Assembly: GCF_030053155.1 (NCBI RefSeq)
Contig: NZ_CP125644.1
Coordinates: 248,001 to 312,000, forward strand
DNA: 64,000 nucleotides
Direction of reading: 5' to 3'
Source of the DNA: Rhizobium sp. BT03
GTDB taxonomy: Bacteria > Pseudomonadota > Alphaproteobacteria > Rhizobiales > Rhizobiaceae
Shown piece by piece: positions 53,127 to 61,428 of the stretch (position 1 is the stretch's first letter; every line of letters begins with the position of its first letter). The translations under genes and the position numbers were made by a program. The notes under the pieces are model-generated. The model had not been told where the DNA came from and searched no databases. It saw nothing but the letters and a program-made list of their open reading frames with translations.

Positions 53127-54253
53127 CAGAGGCTCCTTTTCCAGAGATCGGGATTGAAGATCTTGAAGCGGCCGTAGAAGGTCTCGCAGAAAAGAATGAC
53201 GATGAAGAGCGTTCCCTGCAGCACCAGAACGGTCGCATCCGGCAGGCCCATGCGCCGCTGGATGAGGCCGCCCGAGGCATCGATGCCGCCGAGCAGGATC
53301 GCCACTGGAATGATCGCCAGCGGATTGTGCCTGGCGAGGAAAGCGACGAGGATGCCGGTATAACCGTAGCCTGCAGCAAGCGAAGCATTGGCACTTCCCT
53401 GTACCGCCGCCACTTCGATCATGCCCGCCAGACCGGCAAAGCTGCCGGCAAGTGCGGTAAATCCCGCGATCAGCTTGCCGACCGGCAGCCCCTGGATCTG
53501 CGCGGCGCGCACGTTGCCGCCGGCGATGCGGGCGGCAAAACCGTAGCTCGTCGCCTCGATCACGATCCAGGAGACCATGCAGGCGAGGATGCCGATGACG
53601 AGACCCCAATGCACGTCCATGCCGGGAATATTGCCGAGCATGTATTCCGCCGGCAGCGGCCTGGTCGATGGCTTGTTGAGGCTTGCCGGATCGCGGAGCA
53701 GCCCTTCGACGAACTGGTTCATCAGGGCAATGGCGATATAGGAGAGCAGCAGCGACGATATGGTTTCGTTGACGCCGCGGTAGTGGCGCAGGAAACCGGC
53801 AAGACCGATCCAGATGCCGCCGACCACCATGGCCGCCATCGCCATCAGAACGAGGGTGAGGAAGACCGGCGCCGTGCCGGCGAGCGGCATAGCCATGGCT
53901 GCTGCAGTAACGCCGCCCAGCACGACCGCTCCTTCCCCGCCGATGATGACGAGGCCGAGACGGGCGGGCAGGGCGACGCAGAGTGCCGTCAGGAGAAGGG
54001 GTGCGGCACGGCTGAGACTGTTTTGCACCGAGAACCAGCTGGCAAAGCCGCCGGTGTACATCAGTTGGAAGAGGGTGGCCGGTGACTTGCCGACCGCCAG
54101 GATGAAGAGGGAGAAGATCGCAAGACCGATGATGATGGCCGTAAGCCCGATGACGATCGGCTCGGCTCGCCGCGCGGTCCATTCGAGGACCGGGCGCAGC
54201 GAAGCCGGCTTTCCCACGATCGATAGTGCAGGATCATTGGCCTCGATGGTCAT
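53126..54253 (-). CDS. BMP-family ABC importer permease 1
   Basis: 375 residues from the ATG at 54253 with GGGGAG upstream. Begins with a short cytoplasmic tail, then a helix at about 34-55 (IVIGLTAIIIGLAIFSLFIL). Further landmarks are ALPARLGLVIIGGEGAVVLGG and SSLLLSYIAIALMNQFVEG. The larger of the two nucleoside-type permeases; 20 bases after the binding-protein gene. Confidence 0.92.
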   Translation of the reverse strand: MTIEANDPALSIVGKPASLRPVLEWTARRAEPIVIGLTAIIIGLAIFSLFILAVGKSPATLFQLMYTGGFASWFSVQNSLSRAAPLLLTALCVALPARLGLVIIGGEGAVVLGGVTAAAMAMPLAGTAPVFLTLVLMAMAAMVVGGIWIGLAGFLRHYRGVNETISSLLLSYIAIALMNQFVEGLLRDPASLNKPSTRPLPAEYMLGNIPGMDVHWGLVIGILACMVSWIVIEATSYGFAARIAGGNVRAAQIQGLPVGKLIAGFTALAGSFAGLAGMIEVAAVQGSANASLAAGYGYTGILVAFLARHNPLAIIPVAILLGGIDASGGLIQRRMGLPDATVLVLQGTLFIVILFCETFYGRFKIFNPDLWKRSL

Positions 54254-54273
54254 GGCGCTTCTCCCCTCGCGGT

Positions 54274-55401
54274 TTACGCTGTGGACCCGACAACGCCCTC
54301 GACCAGATAATTCATGCTTTCGAGCTCGATCGCGTCTTCGGCGTAGCTCTTGTCGGCAGTCACGACGGTGTCGCCCTTGTTGTCCTTCAACGGTCCCTTG
54401 AAAACCGAGAAACCGCCCTTCATCATGTCCGCCTGCGTGGCTTCGAAGGCCTTGCGGCCCTCCGCCGACACGCCGGGGCCGAGCGCGCTCATCTTGACGA
54501 AGCCGTCCTTGAGGCCGCCGCGCACGAAGTTGCCGAGCTTTTTGCCGGCCTGGGCCTTTTTGACGAAGTCGCTGTAGACGTTGCCCCAGGCCCATTCGGC
54601 GCCGGTGAGGTATTTTTCAGGAGCAAGCGGGCTCTGGTTGGCGTGATAGCCGCAGACGAAGGCGCCGCGGCCCGCGGCCGTCTCGACGACCACTTTTGGG
54701 CTGTCGACGTGGCAGGTGATGACGTCGGCGCCCTGGTCGACCAAGGCGTTGGTGGCTTCGGCCTCCTTGACGGCGAGCGACCACTCGCCGGTGAAGATCA
54801 CCTGGCAGGTGATCGTAGGATCGACTGTGCGCGCGCCGAGCAGGAAGGCGTTGATATTCTGCAGAACCTGCGGGATCGGCTTGGCGGCGACGAAGCCGAT
54901 CTTCTTGCTCTTCGTCGCATGGCCGGCGGCGATGCCGTTCAGATACTGGCCCTGGAATATATAGCCGAAATAGGAGCCGGTATTGGCCGGATGTTTGCCT
55001 TCCTGCCAGAGGCCGCCGCAATGGCGGAACTGAACGTCGGGATGCTTAGCGGCCATGGCCAGCATGTGTGGGTCGAAATAGCCGAAGGAGGTCGGAAAGA
55101 GCAGGGTTGCACCGTCGAGATTGATCATCGACTCCATGGTCTTCTGGACATCGACGGTCTCCGGCACATTCTCTTCTTCGACCAGCGTCACGCCCGGCAG
55201 CGCTTTGACCACCGCCGCGCCCTCCGCATGTGCCTGGTTGTAGCCGTAATCGTCCTTGGGGCCGACATAGATGAAGCCGATTGTCAGCGCGGTTTGGGCC
55301 GCTGCGGGGGAGCCGATCAGGCCCGGCATGGCGCCGGCGAGCGCTCCGGCAGCGGAAGCCTGCAGAAAATTGCGGCGATTCATGGAAAGGAGTTTGGTCA
55401 T
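54274..55401 (-). CDS. BMP-family ABC importer binding protein
   Basis: 375 residues from the ATG at 55401 with AAGGAG upstream. Tat-like signal (MNRRNFLQASAAGALAGAMP), cleaved after PAAAQ. It has no lipobox Cys, unlike the lipoprotein PnrA-type members of gram-positives. BMP signature: GFIYVGPKDDYGYNQAHAEGA, IGFVAAKPIPQVLQNINAFLLGAR, VITCHVDSPKVVVETA. First gene of the operon that carries biuH and the trtA-like gene, so biuret, triuret or another ureide is the predicted ligand. Confidence 0.92.
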   Translation of the reverse strand: MTKLLSMNRRNFLQASAAGALAGAMPGLIGSPAAAQTALTIGFIYVGPKDDYGYNQAHAEGAAVVKALPGVTLVEEENVPETVDVQKTMESMINLDGATLLFPTSFGYFDPHMLAMAAKHPDVQFRHCGGLWQEGKHPANTGSYFGYIFQGQYLNGIAAGHATKSKKIGFVAAKPIPQVLQNINAFLLGARTVDPTITCQVIFTGEWSLAVKEAEATNALVDQGADVITCHVDSPKVVVETAAGRGAFVCGYHANQSPLAPEKYLTGAEWAWGNVYSDFVKKAQAGKKLGNFVRGGLKDGFVKMSALGPGVSAEGRKAFEATQADMMKGGFSVFKGPLKDNKGDTVVTADKSYAEDAIELESMNYLVEGVVGSTA

Positions 55402-55449
55402 TGGAATGCTCCTTGGGGCGTTGGGCCGGTTGCGAAACAGGATAGTAAA

Positions 55450-55464
55450 GTGCATGCAATGCAC
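55450..55464. promoter_or_regulatory. Inverted repeat GTGCAT-GCA-ATGCAC, GntR operator candidate
   Basis: Perfect 6-3-6 inverted repeat overlapping the sigma-54 promoter. The left part with its flank, AAAGTGCATGCA, recurs exactly at 55527-55538. The right part, TGCAATGCACA, recurs at 59861-59871 upstream of the nitrate-type operon. FadR-type GntR proteins bind short palindromes of this kind. Confidence 0.55.
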
Positions 55465-55470
55465 ATGCCA
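55455..55470 (-). promoter_or_regulatory. Sigma-54 (-24/-12) promoter of the biuret operon
   Basis: On the minus strand TGGCATGTGCATTGCA: matches TGGCAC-N5-TTGCA with one change, and GG/GC are at the correct spacing. Leader of about 50 bases to the binding-protein start. Confidence 0.65.
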
Positions 55471-55740
55471 AAAGGCAAATTATTGTTTTCTATATATTAT
55501 TCTTGAAACGACAATCTATTGCGTTTAAAGTGCATGCAGATCTATCACAGTAACGCACAATAAATAATCATGGTACTTTTTATGCCTAATTTAACTGCGG
55601 AGTCAGCGTGCCACCAGCTGTGATAGACTGCGCCTTGCATCAGAAAGTGAAAACCTAACAATATCTTCCCCACGTAGTTTGACTTATCGAGTGCCGAGCG
55701 GCATCTGTATGCAGAGTGTTGACGTGAGCAGATTCGCATC

Positions 55741-56415
55741 GTGAAGCAAGCCAGACGCAGAGAAGTCATCCGCACCGGAACCACCGTTGAACAGATGGTG
55801 AGGGCGATTTCCGACATGATCGTCACAGGCGAAATCCTGCCGGGTGGAAAGCTGGATGAGGTGTCGCTTGCTGTTCGTTTCGACGTTTCGCGCACGCCGG
55901 TCAGGGAAGCGCTGCGTGAACTCAGCGCCATGGGATTGGTTGCACGTGAACCAAACCGCAGCGCCGTCGTTACCAATGTCACCGAGGCCTATCTGCATTC
56001 GATGTTCGAGGCGATGGCGGAACTCGAAGCAATCTGCGCCAGGCTCTCGGCCGAGCGTATGACGGTCGATGAGCGGCGGGCGCTGGAACTGGATCATCGG
56101 GGATCGGTGAAGCTCGTGCATGCCGGCGCGGAAGAGGAATATTCGGCCCACAACACCGAATTTCACACCCGGCTTTATCGCGGCGCGCATAACGATCATA
56201 TCTTCGAGATGGTGACTCAGACGCGGGCGCGGCTCGCGGCTTTTCGGCGGGCGCAGTTCCGTCTGCCTGGGCGCCTGGCGAAATCCTATGAAGAGCACGG
56301 CCGCATCGTGACCGCAATCATGCGCGCGGACGCCGCCGCCGCGGGGCAGGCGGCATATTCCCACGTGGAAATTGTCAGCGATGCCAGCGCGGTATTTGCA
56401 ACGGCCGAGGAATAG
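55741..56415 (+). CDS. GntR-family regulator, FadR/FCD subfamily
   Basis: 224 residues from a GTG at 55741. Winged helix at ~15-80 (GKLDEVSLAVRFDVSRTPVREALRELSAMGLV), then an all-helical FCD domain with the metal-binding pattern HNTEFHTRL ... EEHGRIVTAI ... AYSHV. Lies between, and divergent from, the biuret operon, and converges with the nitrate-type operon. Palindromes near both promoters suggest it controls both. The effector is unknown, plausibly a ureide or small acid. Confidence 0.9.
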   Translation: MKQARRREVIRTGTTVEQMVRAISDMIVTGEILPGGKLDEVSLAVRFDVSRTPVREALRELSAMGLVAREPNRSAVVTNVTEAYLHSMFEAMAELEAICARLSAERMTVDERRALELDHRGSVKLVHAGAEEEYSAHNTEFHTRLYRGAHNDHIFEMVTQTRARLAAFRRAQFRLPGRLAKSYEEHGRIVTAIMRADAAAAGQAAYSHVEIVSDASAVFATAEE

Positions 56416-56455
56416 GCAGACCGCGACCGGTCAATTACCCCGATTGCTTCCCGGT

Positions 56456-57253
56456 CTATTCCGCGGCTTCAATGAAACGGTGGCGCTCGTAGAGGAACTT
56501 CAGCACGGCCTCCCGGCATTTGAGATATGTCCTGCTGGAGGCGAGTTCGATGCGATTGCGGGGACGGGACATGGTCACATTGAGCACTTCGCCGATGCCG
56601 GCCGCCGGGCCGTTGGTCATCATCACGATGCGGTCGGAGAGCAGCACCGCCTCATCGACGTCATGCGTGATCATCACCATCGTGTTGCCGAGCCGGGCGT
56701 GGATTTCCATCACGGCGTCCTGAAGATGGGCGCGGGTCAGCGCATCCAGCGCGCCGAAAGGCTCGTCGAGCAGCAGGATCTTCGGCTCCATTGACAGCGC
56801 ACGGGCAATGCCGACACGCTGTTTCATGCCGCCGGAAATTTCCGAAGGCCTCTTGTCCCTGGCATGCGCCATTTGCACAAGGTCGAGGTTGGCCATGACC
56901 CAGTCATGCCGCTCGGCCTTGGTCTTTGTTCGGTTGAAGAGTTTGGAGACGGCGAGATTGACGTTCTCGTAAACCGTCAGCCAGGGCAGCAGCGAGTGGT
57001 TTTGGAAAACGACGGCGCGTTCGGGACCGGGTCCGTTGACCTCACGGTTTTCGAGGAGCACGGCGCCTGAAGAAACCGGGGTCAGGCCGGCGATCAGATT
57101 GAGCAGGGTGGATTTGCCACAGCCCGAATGGCCGATGATCGAGACGAATTCGCCCTCTGATATCGTCAGGTTGATGTCCTTCAGGACTTCGGCGCGCACG
57201 CCGCTGCGATCGAAATGTTTGTCGATATGATCGAGCTTCAAATAGGCATTCAT
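56456..57253 (-). CDS. Nitrate/sulfonate-type ABC importer ATPase (NrtD/SsuB class)
   Basis: 265 residues from the ATG at 57253 with AAGGAC upstream. Single ATPase domain: GHSGCGKST, SGGMKQRVGIARAL, ILLLDEPFGALD, plus PWLTVYENV. Ends in the NrtD-like RNRIELASSRTYLKCREAVLKFLYERH. Together with the preceding permease and binding-protein genes it forms a three-gene importer; no reductase genes follow. Confidence 0.92.
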   Translation of the reverse strand: MNAYLKLDHIDKHFDRSGVRAEVLKDINLTISEGEFVSIIGHSGCGKSTLLNLIAGLTPVSSGAVLLENREVNGPGPERAVVFQNHSLLPWLTVYENVNLAVSKLFNRTKTKAERHDWVMANLDLVQMAHARDKRPSEISGGMKQRVGIARALSMEPKILLLDEPFGALDALTRAHLQDAVMEIHARLGNTMVMITHDVDEAVLLSDRIVMMTNGPAAGIGEVLNVTMSRPRNRIELASSRTYLKCREAVLKFLYERHRFIEAAE

Positions 57254-57264
57254 CGGGACGGTCC

Positions 57265-58158
57265 TTAGTTGGCGGTGGCGCCGCGCGTGATGAGTTTGCC
57301 GAGCGCAGCCACCAGCTTGTCGAGGGCAAAACCGACGATGCCGATATAGGCGAGCGCGACGATGATGTCGGGAAGGCGCGACGAGTTCCACGCGTCCCAG
57401 ATGAAGAAGCCGATGCCGACGCCGCCGGTCAGCATTTCGGCTGCAACGATGGCGAGCCAGGAGAGGCCGACGCCGATCCTGAGGCCGGTGAAGATGTAGG
57501 GCGCCGCCGAAGGCAGCATGATCTTCCAGAAAAACTCGAGCTGGTTGAGCCGCAGCACTTCGGCGACGTTGCGATAGTCCTGCGGAATATTGCGGACGCC
57601 GACGGCGGTGTTGATAATCACCGGCCAGATCGAGGTGATGAAGATAACGAAGATTGCGGAAGGGTTGGAATCCTGGAAGGCTGCGAGCGATAGCGGCAGC
57701 CAGGCGAGTGGCGGAACCGTTCGCAGCACCTGGAAGATCGGATCGAGACCGCGCATTGCCCAGACCGATTGGCCGATGATCGCCCCGATGATAACCCCGG
57801 TGACGGCGGCAAGGCCAAAGCCATACAGCACGCGCTGCAGCGAAACGAGCACGCGCCAGCCAAGCCCGATATCCTGAGAGCCGTTGTTGAAGAACGGATA
57901 GGCGATCAGGTCGTAGCTCTCCTGCCAGACCCGATGCGGCGAGGGCAGAGAGGCATCCGGCGATGAACAGAGCACCTGCCAGACGAGCAGGACGAGTACC
58001 AGCACGACGACTGGCGGAACGACGTTGCGAAACGCGGCGCTTGCCGCACGACCAAAATCGATCCGTGATCCGTGCTTGCCGGAAAATGGCAGAACCTTTG
58101 CCGCCGGCATGGCAGCGGCGGCAGTGGAGAGATTTTCTTTACTTGCCAGGGCGGGCAT
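57265..58158 (-). CDS. nrtB: Nitrate-type ABC importer permease (NrtB-like)
   Basis: 297 residues from the ATG at 58158 with GAGGAGC upstream; the much longer frame upstream is noise. About six membrane helices after a 55-residue polar N-terminus, with PPLAWLPLSLAAFQDSNPSAIFVIFITSIWPVIINTAVGVRNIPQDY and the coupling loop VLRLNQLEFFWKIMLPSAAPYIFTGLRIG. Eleven bases separate it from the ATPase gene. Confidence 0.9.
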   Translation of the reverse strand: MPALASKENLSTAAAAMPAAKVLPFSGKHGSRIDFGRAASAAFRNVVPPVVVLVLVLLVWQVLCSSPDASLPSPHRVWQESYDLIAYPFFNNGSQDIGLGWRVLVSLQRVLYGFGLAAVTGVIIGAIIGQSVWAMRGLDPIFQVLRTVPPLAWLPLSLAAFQDSNPSAIFVIFITSIWPVIINTAVGVRNIPQDYRNVAEVLRLNQLEFFWKIMLPSAAPYIFTGLRIGVGLSWLAIVAAEMLTGGVGIGFFIWDAWNSSRLPDIIVALAYIGIVGFALDKLVAALGKLITRGATAN

Positions 58159-58216
58159 CGACGCGCTCCTCACGGGAATGAAAGGCCGGCGCGCCCGCGG
58201 CGCGCCGGAGGCGAGA

Positions 58217-59530
58217 TCAGGAGACGGCCTTGATCGAAAGGCTGTCGAGATAGGCGGAGGGATTTTCGGGATCGAAAACCTTGCCGTCAAAGAAGGTCTC
58301 CTTGCCGCGGGAAGACGATGCCGGGATGTCGGCTGCAGCAACGCCGAGATCCTTGGCGGCCTCGCGCCAGACGTCCTCGCGGTTGACCTGGTTGACCAGC
58401 GCCTTGACGTCGGTTGTACCAGGCAGATTTCCCCAGCGGATGTTTTCCGTCATGAACCAGGTGTCGTGGCTCTTGAACGGATAGGAGGCGCCGTCTTTCC
58501 AGAACTTCATATAGAGGTCGGTGGCCTTGGCCTCGCGGCCGTTGCCATAATTGATGTCGCCCTTGAGGCGGCCGAGCACGTCCTTGGTTGGAACGTTGAA
58601 CCATTGGCGCTTGCCGAGGATATCGGCCATCTCCGCCTTGTTATCCATGCTCTCACACCACTGCTGAGCCTCCATGACAGCCATCAGCAGCGCCTTGGCA
58701 GCATTGGGATTCTTTTCGATCCATTCGGCGCGCAGCCCCAGCGCCTTTTCGGGATGACCCTTCCAGAGCTCGCCGGTGGTCGCCGCGGTGAAGCCGATGC
58801 CCTGGTTGACGAGTTGCTCGTTCCACGGCTCGCCCACACAGAAGACGTCCATGTTGCCCACCTTCATATTGGCAACCATCTGCGGCGGCGGCACGACGAT
58901 GGTCGAAACGTCCTTGTTCGGGTCGATGCCGCCGGCGGCGAGCCAATAGCGGATCCAGAGATCGTGGGTGCCGCCCGGGAAGGTCATGGCGGCCTTGATC
59001 TCCTTGCCCTCAGCCTTCTTTTTCTCGAAGGCGGCCTTCAGCTTGGAGGCATCGAGCTGCACGCCGGTTTCGGCATATTCCTTGGCGACGGAAATGCCCT
59101 GGCTGTCGAGGTTGAGCCGGGCGAGGATCGCCATCGGCACCGGCTTGTTGTTCTGGGTCACCTTGCCGGTATGCATGAGATAGGGCAGCGGCGAGAGGAT
59201 ATGGGCACCGTCGATGCCGTTTGCTGCGCCGCCCAGCACGAGATTGTCGCGGGTCGCACCCCAGGAAGCCTGTTTGGCCACATCCGTTTCCGGAAGTCCA
59301 TGCTTGTCGAAAAAGCCCTTTTCTTTAGCGATGATCAGCGGCGCGGAATCCGTGAGAGCGATAAAGCCGAGCTTGACGCCCTTCACTTCGGGGCCTGTCC
59401 CGGCGGCGAAGGCGCCGGACGGAAAGGCAGTCTTGACGGCGCCGATGAGGGCAGCCGTCGCGGTCGTCTTGAGCATGCTGCGGCGGGTAATGCCGGTTGT
59501 CGAAATCCCAGTCGTCGAAATCTTTTTCAT
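58217..59530 (-). CDS. nrtA: Nitrate-type ABC importer binding protein (NrtA-like)
   Basis: 437 residues, Tat-type signal (TRRSMLKTTATAALIGAV). The length and blocks such as GFIALTDSAPLIIAKEKGFFDKHGL, ASWGATRDNLVLGGAANGIDGAH and FPGGTHDLWIRYWLAAGGIDP fit the NrtA/CmpA class (nitrate, nitrite, bicarbonate) rather than shorter taurine/sulfonate proteins. Under a near-perfect sigma-54 promoter about 170 bases upstream, in keeping with a nitrogen source. Cyanate or another N anion cannot be excluded. Confidence 0.88.
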   Translation of the reverse strand: MKKISTTGISTTGITRRSMLKTTATAALIGAVKTAFPSGAFAAGTGPEVKGVKLGFIALTDSAPLIIAKEKGFFDKHGLPETDVAKQASWGATRDNLVLGGAANGIDGAHILSPLPYLMHTGKVTQNNKPVPMAILARLNLDSQGISVAKEYAETGVQLDASKLKAAFEKKKAEGKEIKAAMTFPGGTHDLWIRYWLAAGGIDPNKDVSTIVVPPPQMVANMKVGNMDVFCVGEPWNEQLVNQGIGFTAATTGELWKGHPEKALGLRAEWIEKNPNAAKALLMAVMEAQQWCESMDNKAEMADILGKRQWFNVPTKDVLGRLKGDINYGNGREAKATDLYMKFWKDGASYPFKSHDTWFMTENIRWGNLPGTTDVKALVNQVNREDVWREAAKDLGVAAADIPASSSRGKETFFDGKVFDPENPSAYLDSLSIKAVS

Positions 59531-59702
59531 CTGCAGGTTCCCCTCTGCTGGCTGAATTCGAACGCAAAAAAACGCCGCCGGAATTTACGTCCAGGGATGG
59601 GAGTATCCTGGAGTGCAAAGACCTTGCGACGTCGGTGTCTGTGTAGGCGCTTATGCCGCGCCTATCCGCGCCGGTCGCCGTTGACCGATGCGCCTTAGAA
59701 CC

Positions 59703-59718
59703 TGCAATCAGCGTGCCA
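59703..59718 (-). promoter_or_regulatory. Sigma-54 (-24/-12) promoter of the nitrate-type operon
   Basis: On the minus strand TGGCACGCTGATTGCA, an exact match to TGGCAC-N5-TTGCA. Implies activation by an NtrC-type enhancer-binding protein under nitrogen limitation. Confidence 0.75.
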
Positions 59719-59858
59719 ATCCTGAAAGCGGCCGATAACCGCCTGAATCAACAGGAGATATTTCGCAAATCTGCGTTTGATTATATTTTAGGCATCAGTT
59801 CGATGTGATAATACTTTAGGCGATCACTGCTATGCTCGCAGTCGTGAATGCGCCTATT

Positions 59859-59871
59859 TGTGCAATGCACA
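59859..59871. promoter_or_regulatory. Palindrome TGTGCA-A-TGCACA upstream of the nitrate-type operon
   Basis: Perfect 6-1-6 inverted repeat about 140 bases upstream of the sigma-54 promoter, at a typical enhancer distance. Shares the 11-mer TGCAATGCACA with the biuret-operon promoter (55455-55465), so the same regulator may bind both. Confidence 0.5.
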
Positions 59872-60039
59872 CGCGCCGTTTCGGTTGCCCGGCTGGGACC
59901 AGCAAGCCGAAATCATCGCTCCAATCATGGATCTTGCCGAAAAGGGCGGAGAGGCTTTGGCAAAAATGCCGATGGCCACGCCCGCTGCCAGATGGTTAGC
60001 GGGGACGATCCGCGCCGGCGAGAGATCACCGCTGTCTCG

Positions 60040-61227
60040 TCACGCCGGAACGAGGTGGCCGCGTGAAATTTGCTCGATCGTCGTCACGCCGAGCAGGGCC
60101 ATATTGCTATGGAGCTCTGATTTTAGGATGTCTGCCGCCCTCAATACGCCAGGCAGACCGGCAACGGCCGCCGCATAAAGGAACGGCCGCCCGACAAACA
60201 CGAAACGTGCCCCCAGCGCCAAAGCCTTGATGATATCGGTTCCGCGGCGAAAGCCGCCGTCGATCATGATTGGGATCCTGTCGCCCAGACGTTCCACGAT
60301 CTCGGGAAGCGCCGCGAGCGGAGAGATGGCGCCATCGAGCTGGCGGCCACCGTGATTGGAGACGATCACCCCGTCGGCCCCTGTCTCGGCGGCACGCACC
60401 GCATCGTCCGGATGAAGAATGCCCTTGACGATCAGCTTGCCGCTCCAGCGGTTGCGGATGCGCTCGAGATGGCTCCAGTTCAGATGGTCTCTTCGGCCAA
60501 AGTCCCGCGTAATGTTCGAGGCGATGATGGGCGCGCCTCTGGTTGCATAGGAGTTTTCAAAATGCGGGATGCCGTGGCGGGCGATCGTGCGCAAAAATGT
60601 CCCGATGGTCCATTGCGGGTGCGAGACACCCTGCCAGGCCAAAGCGAGGCTGGGCCGCAGAGGCGTCGAGAAGCCCGCCCGGATATTGTTTTCCCGGTTC
60701 GGGAGCGTGGCCGTATCGACGGTCAGCAACAAGGTGCCAAAGCCTGCCGCAGCAACGCGGTCCACCAGCGCATCGATGCGCTCGGGCTCACCGGGAAGGT
60801 AGGCCTGGAACCAGGTCGCGGGCGCGGCAGCAACAACCTCTTCGAGCCGGATGAGCGAGGATCCGCTCATGATCATCGGAATCCCGACCTGCGCTGCGCC
60901 GGCGGCAAGAACAATGTCGCCGCGATAGGCCATGAGCGCGCTGATCCCCATTGGGGCGATACCGAAGGGTGCGGCATAGGCCTGACCGAATAAGGTCGTT
61001 GCCGTGCTTCGCGTTGATACGTCCTGGAGAACACGCGGTCGAAACGCATAAGCCTGAAAGGCTTCGACATTCTTTCGCAGCGATGCGTTGGTTTCGCTTC
61101 CACCGGAAATATAGCCGTAGAGCGGCTTTGGCAGATGCCGTTTTGCCTTTGGCTCGAAGTCATCGAGGCAGAGCATAGCCTGCGCCAGCCGGGTCGACCG
61201 ACGGGTGTCAAGGCTGCTTACTTTCAT
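60040..61227 (-). CDS. FMN-dependent alpha-hydroxyacid dehydrogenase (LldD-like)
   Basis: 395 residues from the ATG at 61227 (GGAGC upstream). FMN TIM barrel of the L-lactate dehydrogenase/glycolate oxidase/mandelate dehydrogenase family: APMGISALMAYRGDIVLAAGA, TVDTATLPNRENNIRAGF, KGILHPDDAVRAAETGADGVIVSNHGG with the catalytic His, QLDGA, and IMIDGGFRRGTDIIKALALGA. Oxidises an L-2-hydroxyacid to the 2-oxoacid, passing electrons to quinone or oxygen. Flanked by operons it does not overlap; substrate not predictable. Confidence 0.9.
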   Translation of the reverse strand: MKVSSLDTRRSTRLAQAMLCLDDFEPKAKRHLPKPLYGYISGGSETNASLRKNVEAFQAYAFRPRVLQDVSTRSTATTLFGQAYAAPFGIAPMGISALMAYRGDIVLAAGAAQVGIPMIMSGSSLIRLEEVVAAAPATWFQAYLPGEPERIDALVDRVAAAGFGTLLLTVDTATLPNRENNIRAGFSTPLRPSLALAWQGVSHPQWTIGTFLRTIARHGIPHFENSYATRGAPIIASNITRDFGRRDHLNWSHLERIRNRWSGKLIVKGILHPDDAVRAAETGADGVIVSNHGGRQLDGAISPLAALPEIVERLGDRIPIMIDGGFRRGTDIIKALALGARFVFVGRPFLYAAAVAGLPGVLRAADILKSELHSNMALLGVTTIEQISRGHLVPA

Positions 61228-61428
61228 GAGCTTGCTCCACTGGATTACAGGCGAATTTGTTTCCTTGGAGAGGGCGGTAAATCCCATTGCATCCACCGCT
61301 GCCGACTGTCAGCCTCCCCGCAGCTTCAATCTTCGCTTGCCTCGAATGCTTCCTTGCGACCCTTCCGAATGGACGGAAATATCAAGGTAACCAGCATACC
61401 GGCGGTAATCAACAGACCGCACGATATG

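Larger units (their letters stand above)
55402..55740. other. Divergent promoter region of the biuret operon and the GntR gene
   Basis: 339 bases, markedly AT-rich. Holds the sigma-54 promoter and the overlapping inverted repeat at 55450-55470, a second copy of AAAGTGCATGCA at 55527-55538 (first at 55447-55458), and the GntR promoter. No gene seen; no convincing NtrC site found. Confidence 0.6.
59531..60039. other. Intergenic region upstream of nrtA
   Basis: 509 bases without a gene. It contains the sigma-54 promoter (59703-59718) and a palindrome (59859-59871); its right end is the downstream region of the hydroxyacid dehydrogenase gene. Around 59750-59840 it is AT-rich, as expected for an activator-bending region. 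Confidence 0.6.

Noticed and set aside
53127..54182. Long N-terminal extension of the permease ending at 52200 (660 residues in total)
   Set aside because: The extension is an out-of-frame reading of the neighbouring permease gene; the real start is the ATG at 53126.
59859..59871. TGTGCA-A-TGCACA read as an NtrC binding site
   Set aside because: NtrC sites have TGCAC on the left and GTGCA on the right with a longer spacer; here the half-sites face the other way.
61290..61310. Sigma-54-like motif upstream of the hydroxyacid dehydrogenase gene
   Set aside because: The -24 and -12 dinucleotides are one base out of register.
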